Virus record (IMG/VR): IMGVR_UViG_3300023440_000003
Location: 1 to 64,000 of that record
Direction: 5' to 3' (one strand)
DNA: 64,000 nucleotides
Source of the DNA: a virus
Below are positions 24,301-31,370 of this stretch, one piece after another. The notes below the pieces were generated by a model, which was given only the letters and a program-made list of their open reading frames with translations, made no database searches and was not told where the DNA came from. The first letter of the stretch is position 1; every line of letters begins with the position of its first letter. The position numbers and the translations under genes are program-made.

Positions 24301-24778
24301 ATACATACACTTTATGGTTTCCTGTCAGTGTTATTGACCCACGTCTCGAGTGGAATCTAAGTCTTATCCATTCAGTGGATGTTCCATTTTTATACCAGTT
24401 AACCACCCTTTTCCATTCCAGTTTACCTGTTCTAAAATTGTAGCTTAGGACTTTTATAGGTAGACGTTTGTTGACTATTTCTTGAATTCTTATTCTTCCC
24501 TTGTCAGTGATAATTCGTGTGCCTCCCGTCAAACATCCAGCACGTTTAGCATTATGCTTTTGAATGACGCATTCCCATTCTACTGGCGGATCATCAGGTC
24601 CAAGTTTTATAGTCGGAATTGGGGATTTTTGTTCAAAATTTATAATTCCAGTTATAGCAGTATCATTGTATCTGGATTGTGCTCTCTGTATTAATTTATC
24701 CGCTTCTTGCAATAATGGGTCTTCAAGTACAGCCAGATTGTTTAGATTTTCCGCTATTTTAGTTAATTTTTTCCACAT
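21347..24778 (-). CDS. ligD-like: LigD-type NHEJ ligase: phosphoesterase-ligase-polymerase, intein-containing
   Basis: The 1143-residue precursor contains a 379-residue intein (82-460); the spliced protein would have 764 residues. After a 68-residue leader comes a 3'-phosphoesterase domain with H75, H462, D464, R466 (SHLDFR), H498 and Y502 (DHTMDY). The ATP-dependent ligase domain has the nucleotidyl Lys K605 (KDDG, residues 605-608), E663, F706-D707, E768-G769 (EGIVIQ) and K783/K785. The C-terminal domain is a primase-polymerase with DID metal ligands (VVDIDPGP), SGGRGFYV and a GxxRG-SxN segment. The order matches Pseudomonas LigD (PE-Lig-Pol). LigD repairs double-strand breaks with Ku; no Ku gene is seen here. 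All catalytic residues I can check are present. Confidence 0.88.
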   Translation of the reverse strand: MWKKLTKIAENLNNLAVLEDPLLQEADKLIQRAQSRYNDTAITGIINFEQKSPIPTIKLGPDDPPVEWECVIQKHNAKRAGCLTGGTRIITDKGRIRIQEIVNKRLPIKVLSYNFRTGKLEWKRVVNWYKNGTSTEWIRLRFHSRRGSITLTGNHKVYVYVDGKIIPKLAKDVRKGDYMLMPVQNLTEDQKQFILGALLGDGSIPQTTPWTFNWGQVNKEYFDFGYKLLSPTFKMDVEIRQGKGKRQDYYYFRIKHPWFYLLRNILYKDGKKRITKEILDMIDERALAVWYMDDGQYVPGGDYVIKHSARYKRRPRSDRGKRISPHQQILLHTLGFPKEDVQLIITWLREKYEIHATLRNRTYPNGKTYYYISINRKKSIERFLKLVAPYIAKGMEYKCPLDEIGYYNWTAATHNEMTLLPVPIREIKYIKVNPSKPLERYDIEVEDNHNYFAGSLLVSNSHLDFRLGDPKTKIAYSWAGRYWPMPGERRLFIRQPDHTMDYMNFSGRIPDGYYGAGTVTIEFRGKADILSADDSHIRFNIYRANETQEYLLTKGQGDNWYMINVTDTRDKLLDLPEGKEKYKEITPEEAIKRFLNDDRYIFTRKDDGVQVLLYVKPDGKVKLFSPRWAVSTSTGLIEHTYKVPPYGKFKVPSSFKGSIFRAELFLTDEKGQAKPINEIVSVTHSETPISRKLIESKKVQPRLTVFDVVKFKDQYVEKELPYKEKLRLINEFVQHFPYAEPPQAAFTKEEKQMLFDAIRTGSIPESKEGIVIQNLEDVEKPVKAKFKPEYDVYVVGIFESSSPNWRGKYAGGIEYSFEPNGPVVGRVGAGFTMEQRKDMAEHPEKYIGRVAKIRAAGQYPDGALRQPVFIGWHPEKGKEFIEKVASKTPDPERWDNIIVDAPFGSFTKRDIFLLYMQPKIRKNLLNELKQFPQVIVMQAFDPSRIVLRRNIDEEKIKIKQHKGDVDNPEDFQYWIERRTVEFHPSFGAITDRLVVDIDPGPDVDFDQIKEVTKKVRDFMKKDPDIKQVEVRFSGGRGFYVIGYLKKKRTIDEARDMIKRKLQQFITASGAPDKYTITKKPGKGQIRLDISPMKYGGSYRGLFSMNLETGLLSVPVTNIDEFKPEQASMENIISNIKPFEPKRP
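23399..24535 (-). mobile_element. Intein with LAGLIDADG homing endonuclease in LigD
   Basis: The 379-residue insert begins with Cys (CLTGGTRI, block A), has a block B with TLTGNH, two LAGLIDADG-type motifs (ILGALLGDGS and LAVWYMDDGQ) and ends in YDIEVEDNHNYFAGSLLVSN before a Ser+1. The last two residues are Ser-Asn rather than the usual His-Asn. Removal joins AKRAG to SHLDFRL, restoring a recognisable LigD phosphoesterase active site. Insertion in the most conserved motif of the host gene is typical of homing inteins. Confidence 0.9.
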
Positions 24779-24793
24779 TTTGTGCTCTTTTTG

Positions 24794-24804
24794 ATTTTAT
24801 CATA
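24794..24804 (-). promoter_or_regulatory. -10 box (TATGATAAAAT) for the LigD-tape measure operon
   Basis: Read on the minus strand, TATGATAAAAT lies with its hexamer ending 20 bases before the LigD ATG, and no ribosome binding site is seen. The box matches the one before 9900 and is close to those before 34241, 46912 and 61548. No convincing -35 hexamer is present, which fits a non-sigma-70 or extended -10 promoter. Confidence 0.5.
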
Positions 24805-24814
24805 GTGACTTCTG

Positions 24815-24844
24815 TTGAAGAAACCCTTATTTAGCGGGTATAAG
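24815..24844 (+). promoter_or_regulatory. Sigma-70-like promoter for the helicase operon
   Basis: TTGAAG (24815-24820), 18 bases, TATAAG (24839-24844). It drives genes 24875-27134, and the first gene has a GAGGAGGTGGAGG ribosome binding site. It lies in the same intergenic region as the divergent TATGATAAAAT box, so different promoter classes face away from each other. Confidence 0.5.
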
Positions 24845-24874
24845 TAGAGAAAATTACGACGAGGAGGTGGAGGC

Positions 24875-25081
24875 ATGAATGATCAATTTATAAGGCTCAA
24901 GCGCGAGGATTTAGAAAACTTAGATTCCGTTAAAGATTTACTGACAGAGGTTATTTTGGCAGATAATACAGTAATTTACATGGTGAAAGATAACAAGCTA
25001 AATGATGTTGTTGAGTTTATAGACGAGTTTATGGATAGCTTCGACTACTTTCATGAATTTTATAGGAGGCTTATAAGATGA
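24875..25081 (+). CDS. Small acidic hypothetical protein
   Basis: This 68-residue acidic protein (LKREDLENLDSVKDLLTEVI, then FIDEFMDSFDYFHEFY) has a strong ribosome binding site and overlaps the helicase start by 4 bases. It is the first gene of the helicase-RuvC operon and could be an accessory or regulatory subunit. No family recognised. Confidence 0.6.
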   Translation: MNDQFIRLKREDLENLDSVKDLLTEVILADNTVIYMVKDNKLNDVVEFIDEFMDSFDYFHEFYRRLIR

Positions 25082-26637
25082 TAGCTACTTATAGAGATAA
25101 GTACGTAGTTATTGATGATGGTTATCACTATAAACAGTACTTAAAAAAGCTTGGTTTCGTCTGGGACTCTAAGATGAAAGCATGGAAATTATTGGCTGAT
25201 GTAGGAGCTTTTCGCGCGTTAAAAGAATTACGTACAACTTTTGCAGTGCCTGTAATTATAGACAGTAGACTCAAGCGATACAAAGAACGATTAGCTCAAT
25301 TGCTTAGAATGAAGATAGATTATTCGTCTTTTCAGCCTACTAAGCCTTCTATGGAACATCAGATCGATTCTACGTTACTGATTTTAAAAGCCAAACGTGC
25401 AGGCATTTTTAATGACACAGGTACGGGTAAAACTAAGATTGCGGTGGATGCTATAGAGTTTCTTATTAATAATGGATATATTCGTAACGTTTTAATTATT
25501 ACTCCAAAGCATTTAATTAAAAAATGGAAACGTGAGATAGCAAAGTTTACAAAATTGGATCCTGAAAGTATAGACATTATAAACTATGAGTTTTTTTCCA
25601 GAAATCCAGATTTTAATATCACTTACGATATGATTGTTCTGGACGAAGCTACTTATATTAAAAATCCAAAAGCTAAACGGACTCAGACTATCTGGAAATT
25701 AGGTGCTGGAGTTCCATTTAAAGTAGTACTTACTGCAACACCTACTACGCAATCCATCGAAGATTTGTGGTCTATTATGTTTTTCCTTGATGGTGGTAAG
25801 CGTCTTGGTACCAGTTTTAGTGCATTCAGAGATAAGTACATGCATAAGCGTGAGGTAAGACGACGGGATGGTAGTAAATTTGTAAAGTACATTCCTATCA
25901 AACGATTAATTGGAGAGATTACTGAGAATATTTCTGATATTACAGTCGCTTACACGAAAGATGTGATAAAAGATTTACCATCTAAACTATACGACGAAAG
26001 GCCGTTGGAGCCTACTAAAGAAATGCTTGATTATCATCATATGGTGAAAAAAGGTATTTTTATATCTGGAGAAGACAAACTGTACAGAATCAAAAATACC
26101 ATTATTCGTCTACATCAAATCACTTCTGGTTTTGTTTACGATCCAGATAAGGATCGGTATATAATATTTAAAAATAATCCTAAACTTGAAGCTTTGAAAG
26201 AGATTTTAGAAGAAGAAGTCAGAGGCAAGAAAGTTTTAATCTGGAGGACATTTGTTATAGAGACAGGTTTGATAAAAGAGGTGGTGCACAAAGCAGGATT
26301 AAAGCCATTGATTCTGGATGCTAAAACTAAAGATCCTGCTGCGGTTCTTGATGAATTTCATAATAAAGATGATAGAGTGATAATTGCCAGTCCTTTTTCT
26401 CATAAATATGGGCATGAGATATTTGCAGATGTGATAATCTTCTATTCCAATTCTTTTTCTGTGGAAACAAGAAAACAGGCAGAAGACAGAAGTCACAGAT
26501 ATGGTTCTGTGAGGTCGCCACTCTATATAGATTTATATTACGAGGGAATGATGGATGATTATGTATTGAAGAGTTTAAAAAGAAATATAGATGTTTTAGA
26601 CACCACAATATCCAATTTAAGGAGGGCGTTGATATGA
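25078..26637 (+). CDS. SNF2-family DNA helicase/translocase
   Basis: The 519-residue protein has the SF2/SNF2 motifs in order: Walker A TGTGKT at residues 114-119, DEAT at 189-192, LTATP near 219, and a motif VI QAEDRSHRYG near the C-terminus. The N-terminal 60 residues include FVWDSKMKAWKL, which resembles the small domain preceding annealing-helicase-type SNF2 proteins. Phage SNF2 proteins act in replication, recombination or fork repair. It is coupled to the RuvC-like gene by a 4-base overlap, so a role in recombination or replication-fork handling is likely. Confidence 0.88.
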   Translation: MIATYRDKYVVIDDGYHYKQYLKKLGFVWDSKMKAWKLLADVGAFRALKELRTTFAVPVIIDSRLKRYKERLAQLLRMKIDYSSFQPTKPSMEHQIDSTLLILKAKRAGIFNDTGTGKTKIAVDAIEFLINNGYIRNVLIITPKHLIKKWKREIAKFTKLDPESIDIINYEFFSRNPDFNITYDMIVLDEATYIKNPKAKRTQTIWKLGAGVPFKVVLTATPTTQSIEDLWSIMFFLDGGKRLGTSFSAFRDKYMHKREVRRRDGSKFVKYIPIKRLIGEITENISDITVAYTKDVIKDLPSKLYDERPLEPTKEMLDYHHMVKKGIFISGEDKLYRIKNTIIRLHQITSGFVYDPDKDRYIIFKNNPKLEALKEILEEEVRGKKVLIWRTFVIETGLIKEVVHKAGLKPLILDAKTKDPAAVLDEFHNKDDRVIIASPFSHKYGHEIFADVIIFYSNSFSVETRKQAEDRSHRYGSVRSPLYIDLYYEGMMDDYVLKSLKRNIDVLDTTISNLRRALI

Positions 26638-27134
26638 GAGTAATTGGTATTGATCCATCTTTGAGGTACACAGGAGTTGTGATTTTAAATGATGATTACA
26701 TTGAGAGATCCGTATTGTTATATTCGGTGAAGAAAGTTGATGTGAAAAATGCCGAGCCAATATATGTCGAAGATATGTATATTGGTTTGGATGAATATCT
26801 ACCCAAATTAATATCCAAATATAACCCAACAATAGCTGGTGTAGAAATACCTTTTATCCCTAGAAACATGGGACATTTGAATAAAATTCTTATTCTCTGC
26901 GGCTGGATTCAACATATTATTTACAAATCTCAGAATGGTGTAAGTGCTTTATTTGATGTAACTGTGCCTCAAATCAGGAATCATTTGAATGTATTTAAGA
27001 ATTTTAAACATAATATCCGAACAAAGGTTAAGTCTTTAGTAGTTAACGCTGATTGGACTGGTAAGGACAGTCAACACTTGTATGACGCCACAGCAGTAGC
27101 ATTGACTGCTATGCATATGATGAATCTAAAGTGA
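26634..27134 (+). CDS. ruvC-like: RuvC-like Holliday junction resolvase
   Basis: The 166-residue protein starts VIGIDPSLRYTGV, placing catalytic Asp at residue 7. A second acid sits at E71 (AGVEIPF) and the C-terminal motif HLYDATAVALTA gives H148 and D151. These match the RNase H-like fold of RuvC, which cuts branched DNA. Length is close to bacterial RuvC (about 170). It is translated from an ATG overlapping the helicase stop (GGAGGGCG upstream). It would resolve replication or recombination intermediates before packaging. Confidence 0.85.
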   Translation: MRVIGIDPSLRYTGVVILNDDYIERSVLLYSVKKVDVKNAEPIYVEDMYIGLDEYLPKLISKYNPTIAGVEIPFIPRNMGHLNKILILCGWIQHIIYKSQNGVSALFDVTVPQIRNHLNVFKNFKHNIRTKVKSLVVNADWTGKDSQHLYDATAVALTAMHMMNLK

Positions 27135-27232
27135 GTACTATTTTTTGCTATTCTAGCTTTTAAAACTAGTTTTGATTCTATTTTTATTTTTTAGTTAGAA
27201 TATGTAGTAGTTTGTTTTTATTAGAGGTGATT

Positions 27233-28414
27233 ATGCTTTACAACGATTGGTTAAGTAAGTCGTTATACAGGCATCAGCTTTATAAAACTGCTTTTTTACC
27301 CCCTTTACCTGTGGGTTTACGTTTAAGGGCTATCGAACTGCCCGCAGTTGGACTTGAAACTTTGAGACAATCAGGACATAGATTATCTCAATATTTAGGT
27401 TCTTTAAGATCTTCACGTCAATATCGTAGAGGTTTACGGAATCTTGGTTCAGCTTTAGAACGAGGTGGTGAACTTGCTCTTAGGCAGGCTCAATCTTTAG
27501 AACGTTTATTTAATGCTGTAAGTACGGCAGCTATGAATGCTAGTGCTGAAAGATTTTTTTCTCAATTAGGACGCGCAGGATCTTTATATGCCGCAAGAGC
27601 ATCAGGAATTTCTCGTTTGGGTAAAGCTTTAGAATCAGCTGCTCAGCTTCAGGCTGCAAAAAATATTGGAGAATTCTTAAGGACATATGGCACTCCTCCT
27701 GTTCGTAATGCAAGAGTTAGTAGAAGTATTTTTTCTAAAGTGATGCCTTATGCTTTGATTGGTGCAGGTGGATATTTATTGGCCAGAGCGATATCGAAAC
27801 CAAAATCTAAGTCTAAATATATATCAAAAACTGCTTCTATTTATGGAGGTGAACCTATGTATTACATACATCCATTGTTAATAAAAATAGCTGAAGATCG
27901 AGCTTTAGAAGAACTTCAGAATCGCTTAGCTCAACTCAGACAATTTGGTGTTTTAAACTATCCAGATGTTGTGCAGGCTTTAGAGATTGCGCCTCCTTTG
28001 CTATTAGGTGTTGCAGGTATAGGTTTAGGAGGATTTCTCGGTAGAAGGCATCCTCTTGCTGTGGGTCTTGGTACTATGCTTGGAGGTATTCTTGGGGGTT
28101 TTGGTGGTTATAAACTGGGTCAATGGTTAGCTAATGTATATGCATCAGATCCTGAACGATTGGCACTAGCACGTAAGTATGGTGAGGCGCTTCTTGCTTA
28201 TCGAAGAGCTTTAGGATTATCTGCTCCTTCTTTACCGTCAGATCCTGTAAGATTGATGAAAGCTATATCTGCTTTGACTCCTGCTGCTGTGAAGGAAGAA
28301 ATTGCACGACAAAGATTAGAAGATAGTATTAGAGCACAAAAAGCTGCGTTGTTAAGTAAAGCAATGGCTGATCAGATGTTAGGAAAAGATACTAATTTAT
28401 CTATAGGAATTTGA
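27233..28414 (+). CDS. Large glycine-zipper protein with internal in-frame start
   Basis: The 393-residue protein starts at ATG 27233 after TTAGAGGTGATT. The first half has a QLYKTAFLP motif near the N-terminus and long Ala/Arg/Leu-rich helices (RGLRNLGSALERGGELALRQ). The second half starts at an internal ATG (27857) with a perfect ribosome binding site; it contains LLIKIAED, a Gly-rich hydrophobic region (LLLGVAGIGLGGFLG, GTMLGGILGGFGGYKLG) and a helical end. It looks like two adjacent small-protein genes fused in frame. Probably an internal virion or membrane-active protein; family unknown. Confidence 0.6.
   Translation: MLYNDWLSKSLYRHQLYKTAFLPPLPVGLRLRAIELPAVGLETLRQSGHRLSQYLGSLRSSRQYRRGLRNLGSALERGGELALRQAQSLERLFNAVSTAAMNASAERFFSQLGRAGSLYAARASGISRLGKALESAAQLQAAKNIGEFLRTYGTPPVRNARVSRSIFSKVMPYALIGAGGYLLARAISKPKSKSKYISKTASIYGGEPMYYIHPLLIKIAEDRALEELQNRLAQLRQFGVLNYPDVVQALEIAPPLLLGVAGIGLGGFLGRRHPLAVGLGTMLGGILGGFGGYKLGQWLANVYASDPERLALARKYGEALLAYRRALGLSAPSLPSDPVRLMKAISALTPAAVKEEIARQRLEDSIRAQKAALLSKAMADQMLGKDTNLSIGI
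27843..27859 (+). promoter_or_regulatory. Internal in-frame ribosome binding site and start codon
   Basis: TATGGAGGTGAACCT precedes ATG 27857, in frame with the gene starting at 27233. In the long protein it is read as YGGEP before Met. The predicted short product begins MYYIHPLLIKIAED and has 185 residues. This is the second such site in the window; see 8478-8495. Confidence 0.65.
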
Positions 28415-28417
28415 GAC

Positions 28418-28705
28418 ATGAAGGATAATTTAATTCTTGCAGCATATTATTTGTACAAATACGCTAAAGGAGGACATTCTCGTAAAGATCCCACTCCTGA
28501 ACTCGTTGATCATGTTGCTGCCAGAATAATGAAGGAACATCCTGAATACACCAGAGAGCAGGCTTATCGTATTGCAGTTAAGCAACTCCAAAGACATGGT
28601 TATTTGAAGAAAGGAACCATGCAGTTAACAGAAAAAGGTAAACGCCAGGCTCAAAAGCATTATAAACATAGACGAGCATTAGATTGGAAAAAACGACCTT
28701 ATTAA
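28418..28705 (+). CDS. Small basic protein with YLYKYAKGG motif
   Basis: The 95-residue protein has the N-terminal KxA motif (ILAAYYLYKYAKGG), then a helical region (ELVDHVAARIMKEHPEYTRE) and a strongly basic end (KRQAQKHYKHRRALDWKKRP). The middle resembles a small winged-helix or helix-turn-helix layout, but this is weak. It starts 3 bases after the preceding stop with no clear ribosome binding site. A DNA-binding virion protein would fit the charge. Confidence 0.55.
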   Translation: MKDNLILAAYYLYKYAKGGHSRKDPTPELVDHVAARIMKEHPEYTREQAYRIAVKQLQRHGYLKKGTMQLTEKGKRQAQKHYKHRRALDWKKRPY

Positions 28706-28718
28706 GGAGGTGAATGTT

Positions 28719-29108
28719 ATGTTTGAGTACATTACTCCAGAGAACTTAGCTATTTTAGATATCGTATCGGATTTACACATCCAAGAAAATGACCCAGTTT
28801 ATACGTTAATGAAGTATGCTGACGCGCAACGTGCGGCTTTGATTGCTGGAACTGGACTTAGTTTAGCTGGTGGAGGAGGTTTGCTGTATGATTTGATCAG
28901 AAAAAGACTGATTCAGAAAAAATTACAACAGCTTGGAGGCACCCCTATAGCATCATTGCCTGCGACTACCGGAGGATTGAGAATTTCTGATTTGTTGGGA
29001 CGACGCAGTTCTAATTTGCTTTCAATACTTAAGCGGAAAAAACATTTGTGGCCTGTGTTTGCTCTTACTTTAGGTGGAGGTCTTTTAACTTATGGTTTAT
29101 TGGATTAG
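28719..29108 (+). CDS. Small Gly/Leu-rich membrane-type protein
   Basis: About 129 residues, starting at the ATG at 28719 because AAGGAGGTG lies 6-7 bases upstream (an in-frame GTG at 28710 is inside that site). It has an acidic N-terminus, the motif TLMKYADAQRA, a Gly-rich hydrophobic helix (ALIAGTGLSLAGGGGLLYDL), a basic linker and a second hydrophobic helix (LWPVFALTLGGGLLTYGLL). This is the common layout of the small-protein set. Function unknown. Confidence 0.6.
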   Translation: MFEYITPENLAILDIVSDLHIQENDPVYTLMKYADAQRAALIAGTGLSLAGGGGLLYDLIRKRLIQKKLQQLGGTPIASLPATTGGLRISDLLGRRSSNLLSILKRKKHLWPVFALTLGGGLLTYGLLD

Positions 29109-29128
29109 ATCTTTAAGGAGGTGAATTT

Positions 29129-29965
29129 ATGGATCCAAAACTTTTAAGAGCACGAACTTTGTCAAGCAGATTATTGGATGAATATATAAGATTGAAAGGT
29201 CTTTCTGAAAAAGCCAGGTTAGTATCAGAACATGCCATGAAAGATTTGCGAAGAGCACCACAGCAATTCATACCTGAATGGGGTCAAACTCTATCACAAT
29301 TAGAATCTGAATTTTCTAGGATGTATCGGGTTATGCGAACTTTACCGACGGAAACTGTTGAAGCCTTGCGTCAATATCATAAGGCAGTTCCTAAAGTGTT
29401 TAGTCATCCATTACCTTTAGCTTTAGGTGTATTGGGATTAGGTTTAGGATATCTTGCCAGCCGCAAGGACTATCAAGTTCCAGGATATATTCCTCTGGGT
29501 TTGGGTACTATAGGTTTAGCAGGAACAGCGGGAAGCCTGATGAAAGCACGTTCAGCGCATAGCGCTGCCGCGGATTTACTTTCATTGTTACCTGATATTG
29601 ATTTCTCCAGAGTGTTTCCAAGAGATGCTGGCGCTATGCCAGATTTTACTAATGTTGTTAGGAATGTAGAAGAATATTTAAAAGCCCGACAGAATTTAGC
29701 TGAAGCTTTTGCTAAAAATCGGGCTGCTCGTAGTTATAGTAGTGCTTTAAGACAGTTGAGATTAAATAAGAGTTATGTTGAGGAATTATTATCCAGAATG
29801 GGACGTATGGATTATGATATTACGCGTTTTATGGAATTGAGTCGTGATTTTATATCTCGCCAGTTAGAAGCCAATAGGTTACGCAGGTTGGGGCGTCTTT
29901 TCTGGATGGCTTCTCTTCCGTTGTTTACTTATTATGCTGGCACGAAGTTATTCAACAGGCAGTAA
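29129..29965 (+). CDS. Helical protein with central membrane-like segment
   Basis: The 278-residue protein follows an AAGGAGGTGAATTT ribosome binding site. It is mostly long helices (LLRARTLSSRLLDEYIRL, ARQNLAEAFAKNRAARSYSS) around a hydrophobic Gly/Leu segment (LPLALGVLGLGLGYLAS and PLGLGTIGLAGTAGSL). The C-terminal 20 residues (FWMASLPLFTYYAGTKLF) may form another span. Probably a virion- or membrane-associated protein of the same cluster. The gene ends 6 bases from the convergent minus-strand operon. Confidence 0.55.
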   Translation: MDPKLLRARTLSSRLLDEYIRLKGLSEKARLVSEHAMKDLRRAPQQFIPEWGQTLSQLESEFSRMYRVMRTLPTETVEALRQYHKAVPKVFSHPLPLALGVLGLGLGYLASRKDYQVPGYIPLGLGTIGLAGTAGSLMKARSAHSAAADLLSLLPDIDFSRVFPRDAGAMPDFTNVVRNVEEYLKARQNLAEAFAKNRAARSYSSALRQLRLNKSYVEELLSRMGRMDYDITRFMELSRDFISRQLEANRLRRLGRLFWMASLPLFTYYAGTKLFNRQ

Positions 29966-29970
29966 ATAAT

Positions 29971-30558
29971 TTATTTGAATATTTTTTCCCATTCTCTTAA
30001 TTTCTCTATTTGAGCCTCTTCTTCTTTTTCTGTCATAGGGAATAATCGATTCATAAGTGTGCTTATAGCTTTAGTTTTATTGTTATCATCTGCTGTAAGA
30101 GCTATAACGGATAGTAATATTATTTCTTTAAAATAGTTCCATATCTGCATCAATGCTATTTCCTCTATTTCATTCAAGGGTTCATTTTTTAATTTGTATA
30201 TGATTCTTGGAAGAGTTTTTATTATTAATGTATCTACTATGTCTTCTGAATATAATTTTTTTAGTTCTTCTCTGAATCGATCTGTGGATATTTTTTTGTT
30301 GATATTTTCGGTGAATTGATTAAATGCTTCCTCGATTTTGTTTACTATAGGCAGAGGAAGCTTCTTGTACTGTTCTGCAATAGCCTTCTTATCAGTAGTT
30401 CCATTTAAGTCAAATAAATAGTCAACGATATAGTTTGAAGTTTTAAACTCGTACCGAAAAGTCACATAGAATTTATTTTTGATAATCCAGTAGCTTTCTT
30501 CTACATAACCTTCGACCAAAGCAGTTCTTACATCAATTCTGCTGTGTTTTATTTTCAT
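29971..30558 (-). CDS. Hypothetical protein, paralogue of the 30555 gene
   Basis: The 195-residue protein has EESYWIIKNKFYVTFRYEF near the N-terminus and KKLPLPIVNKIEEAFNQFTE in the middle. Both segments match the protein encoded by the adjacent gene (SKSYWVIPNKLHVTF and KSLPTPLIDKILNLYLIFT), with the same spacing, so they arose by duplication. Two short overlapping paralogues of this type resemble tail-assembly chaperone pairs, but no slippery sequence is obvious and the tape measure is 9 kb away. The C-terminal half is acidic and helical. Confidence 0.55.
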   Translation of the reverse strand: MKIKHSRIDVRTALVEGYVEESYWIIKNKFYVTFRYEFKTSNYIVDYLFDLNGTTDKKAIAEQYKKLPLPIVNKIEEAFNQFTENINKKISTDRFREELKKLYSEDIVDTLIIKTLPRIIYKLKNEPLNEIEEIALMQIWNYFKEIILLSVIALTADDNNKTKAISTLMNRLFPMTEKEEEAQIEKLREWEKIFK

Positions 30559-30941
30559 TTATTGAGCAGTTCATTACATTCTCTTGTGAAAATAAGATAA
30601 AGATTAAGTATTTTGTCAATTAGTGGTGTAGGAAGTGATTTAAGATATTCTTCGGCTTCTTCAGGATTGGAAAACTTCTGATCACCTAATTCTGTTATTT
30701 GATGGCACATATAATAAAAATTCCAGTTAACAGTAACATCCTGAACATTTTTAGACATTAGTTCTTCTCTAATTTGAAGAGCTTCTTCATTAATCAGGCT
30801 TTGAAATGTAACGTGCAATTTATTTGGTATTACCCAGTAACTTTTGGATACTCTTCCTCCTGGGGTTAATAAGTTTTCTGGTGTAAAATTAGAATCATCT
30901 TTTACTTCATACTTAAGTGTTGGAAACAGTTCATCTGTCAT
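30555..30941 (-). CDS. Hypothetical protein, paralogue of the 29971 gene
   Basis: The 128-residue protein shares the SYW-x-I-x-NK-x-x-VTF segment and a downstream LP-x-P-[LI]-[IV]-[DN]-KI segment with the next gene. Its stop overlaps the next start by 4 bases (ATGA), and its own start overlaps the stop of the gene before it. It lacks the extra 65-residue C-terminal part of its paralogue. Possible tail-assembly chaperone or small structural protein; uncertain. Confidence 0.55.
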   Translation of the reverse strand: MTDELFPTLKYEVKDDSNFTPENLLTPGGRVSKSYWVIPNKLHVTFQSLINEEALQIREELMSKNVQDVTVNWNFYYMCHQITELGDQKFSNPEEAEEYLKSLPTPLIDKILNLYLIFTRECNELLNK

Positions 30942-31324
30942 AACTTTCCTCCTGAAAGGATTTTGATTAGCTTTAATGGCACGGGTTTTTCTTTAGACAT
31001 TAGGTAGCAGACTTCTCGTAAAAATAATCTAATTCTTTCTGGATCTTGATTCATTGCTTTGCATATGTTTGTGAAATGGTAAAGATATTGTTCATTATCC
31101 TGTCTGAAAAAATAATACACAGCATCTGCTATCGAAAATGGATTTTTATCTTGTAGATCTTTTAGTGCTTGTAATGTGACTCTATGCATGACTTCCAGAA
31201 TATAGTCATTATGTTTGTTTTGTGCTAAAGATCTTTCGAAGGTTTTCCTTAAACTATCTATGATAGTTTTAGATGAAGGATTCTTCACATAGGATAGCTT
31301 ATATTGGTTTGTTTTAATTGTCAA
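30938..31324 (-). CDS. Hypothetical helical protein, first gene of a three-gene minus operon
   Basis: The 128-residue protein is basic and helical, with no motif I recognise (SSKTIIDSLRKTFERSLAQ, LFLREVCYLMSKEKPVPLK). It is the first gene of the operon ending at 29971 and overlaps the next start by 4 bases. There is no clear ribosome binding site. The region between it and the plus-strand gene at 31371 carries divergent promoters. Confidence 0.5.
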   Translation of the reverse strand: MTIKTNQYKLSYVKNPSSKTIIDSLRKTFERSLAQNKHNDYILEVMHRVTLQALKDLQDKNPFSIADAVYYFFRQDNEQYLYHFTNICKAMNQDPERIRLFLREVCYLMSKEKPVPLKLIKILSGGKL

Positions 31325-31336
31325 CTACAATATAAT
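31309..31336 (+). promoter_or_regulatory. Promoter before 31371
   Basis: TTGTTT (31309-31314), 16 bases, TATAAT (31331-31336). The ATG at 31371 has AAAGGAGGTAAAACA upstream. The -35 lies inside the start of the divergent minus-strand gene. Confidence 0.5.
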
Positions 31337-31370
31337 ATTCTTAGACATTATTACTAAAGGAGGTAAAACA

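Noticed and set aside
27135-27200. Terminator after the RuvC-like gene
   Set aside because: Only a weak CTAG/AAAACTAGTTTT hairpin with interrupted T tracts; not strong enough to list.
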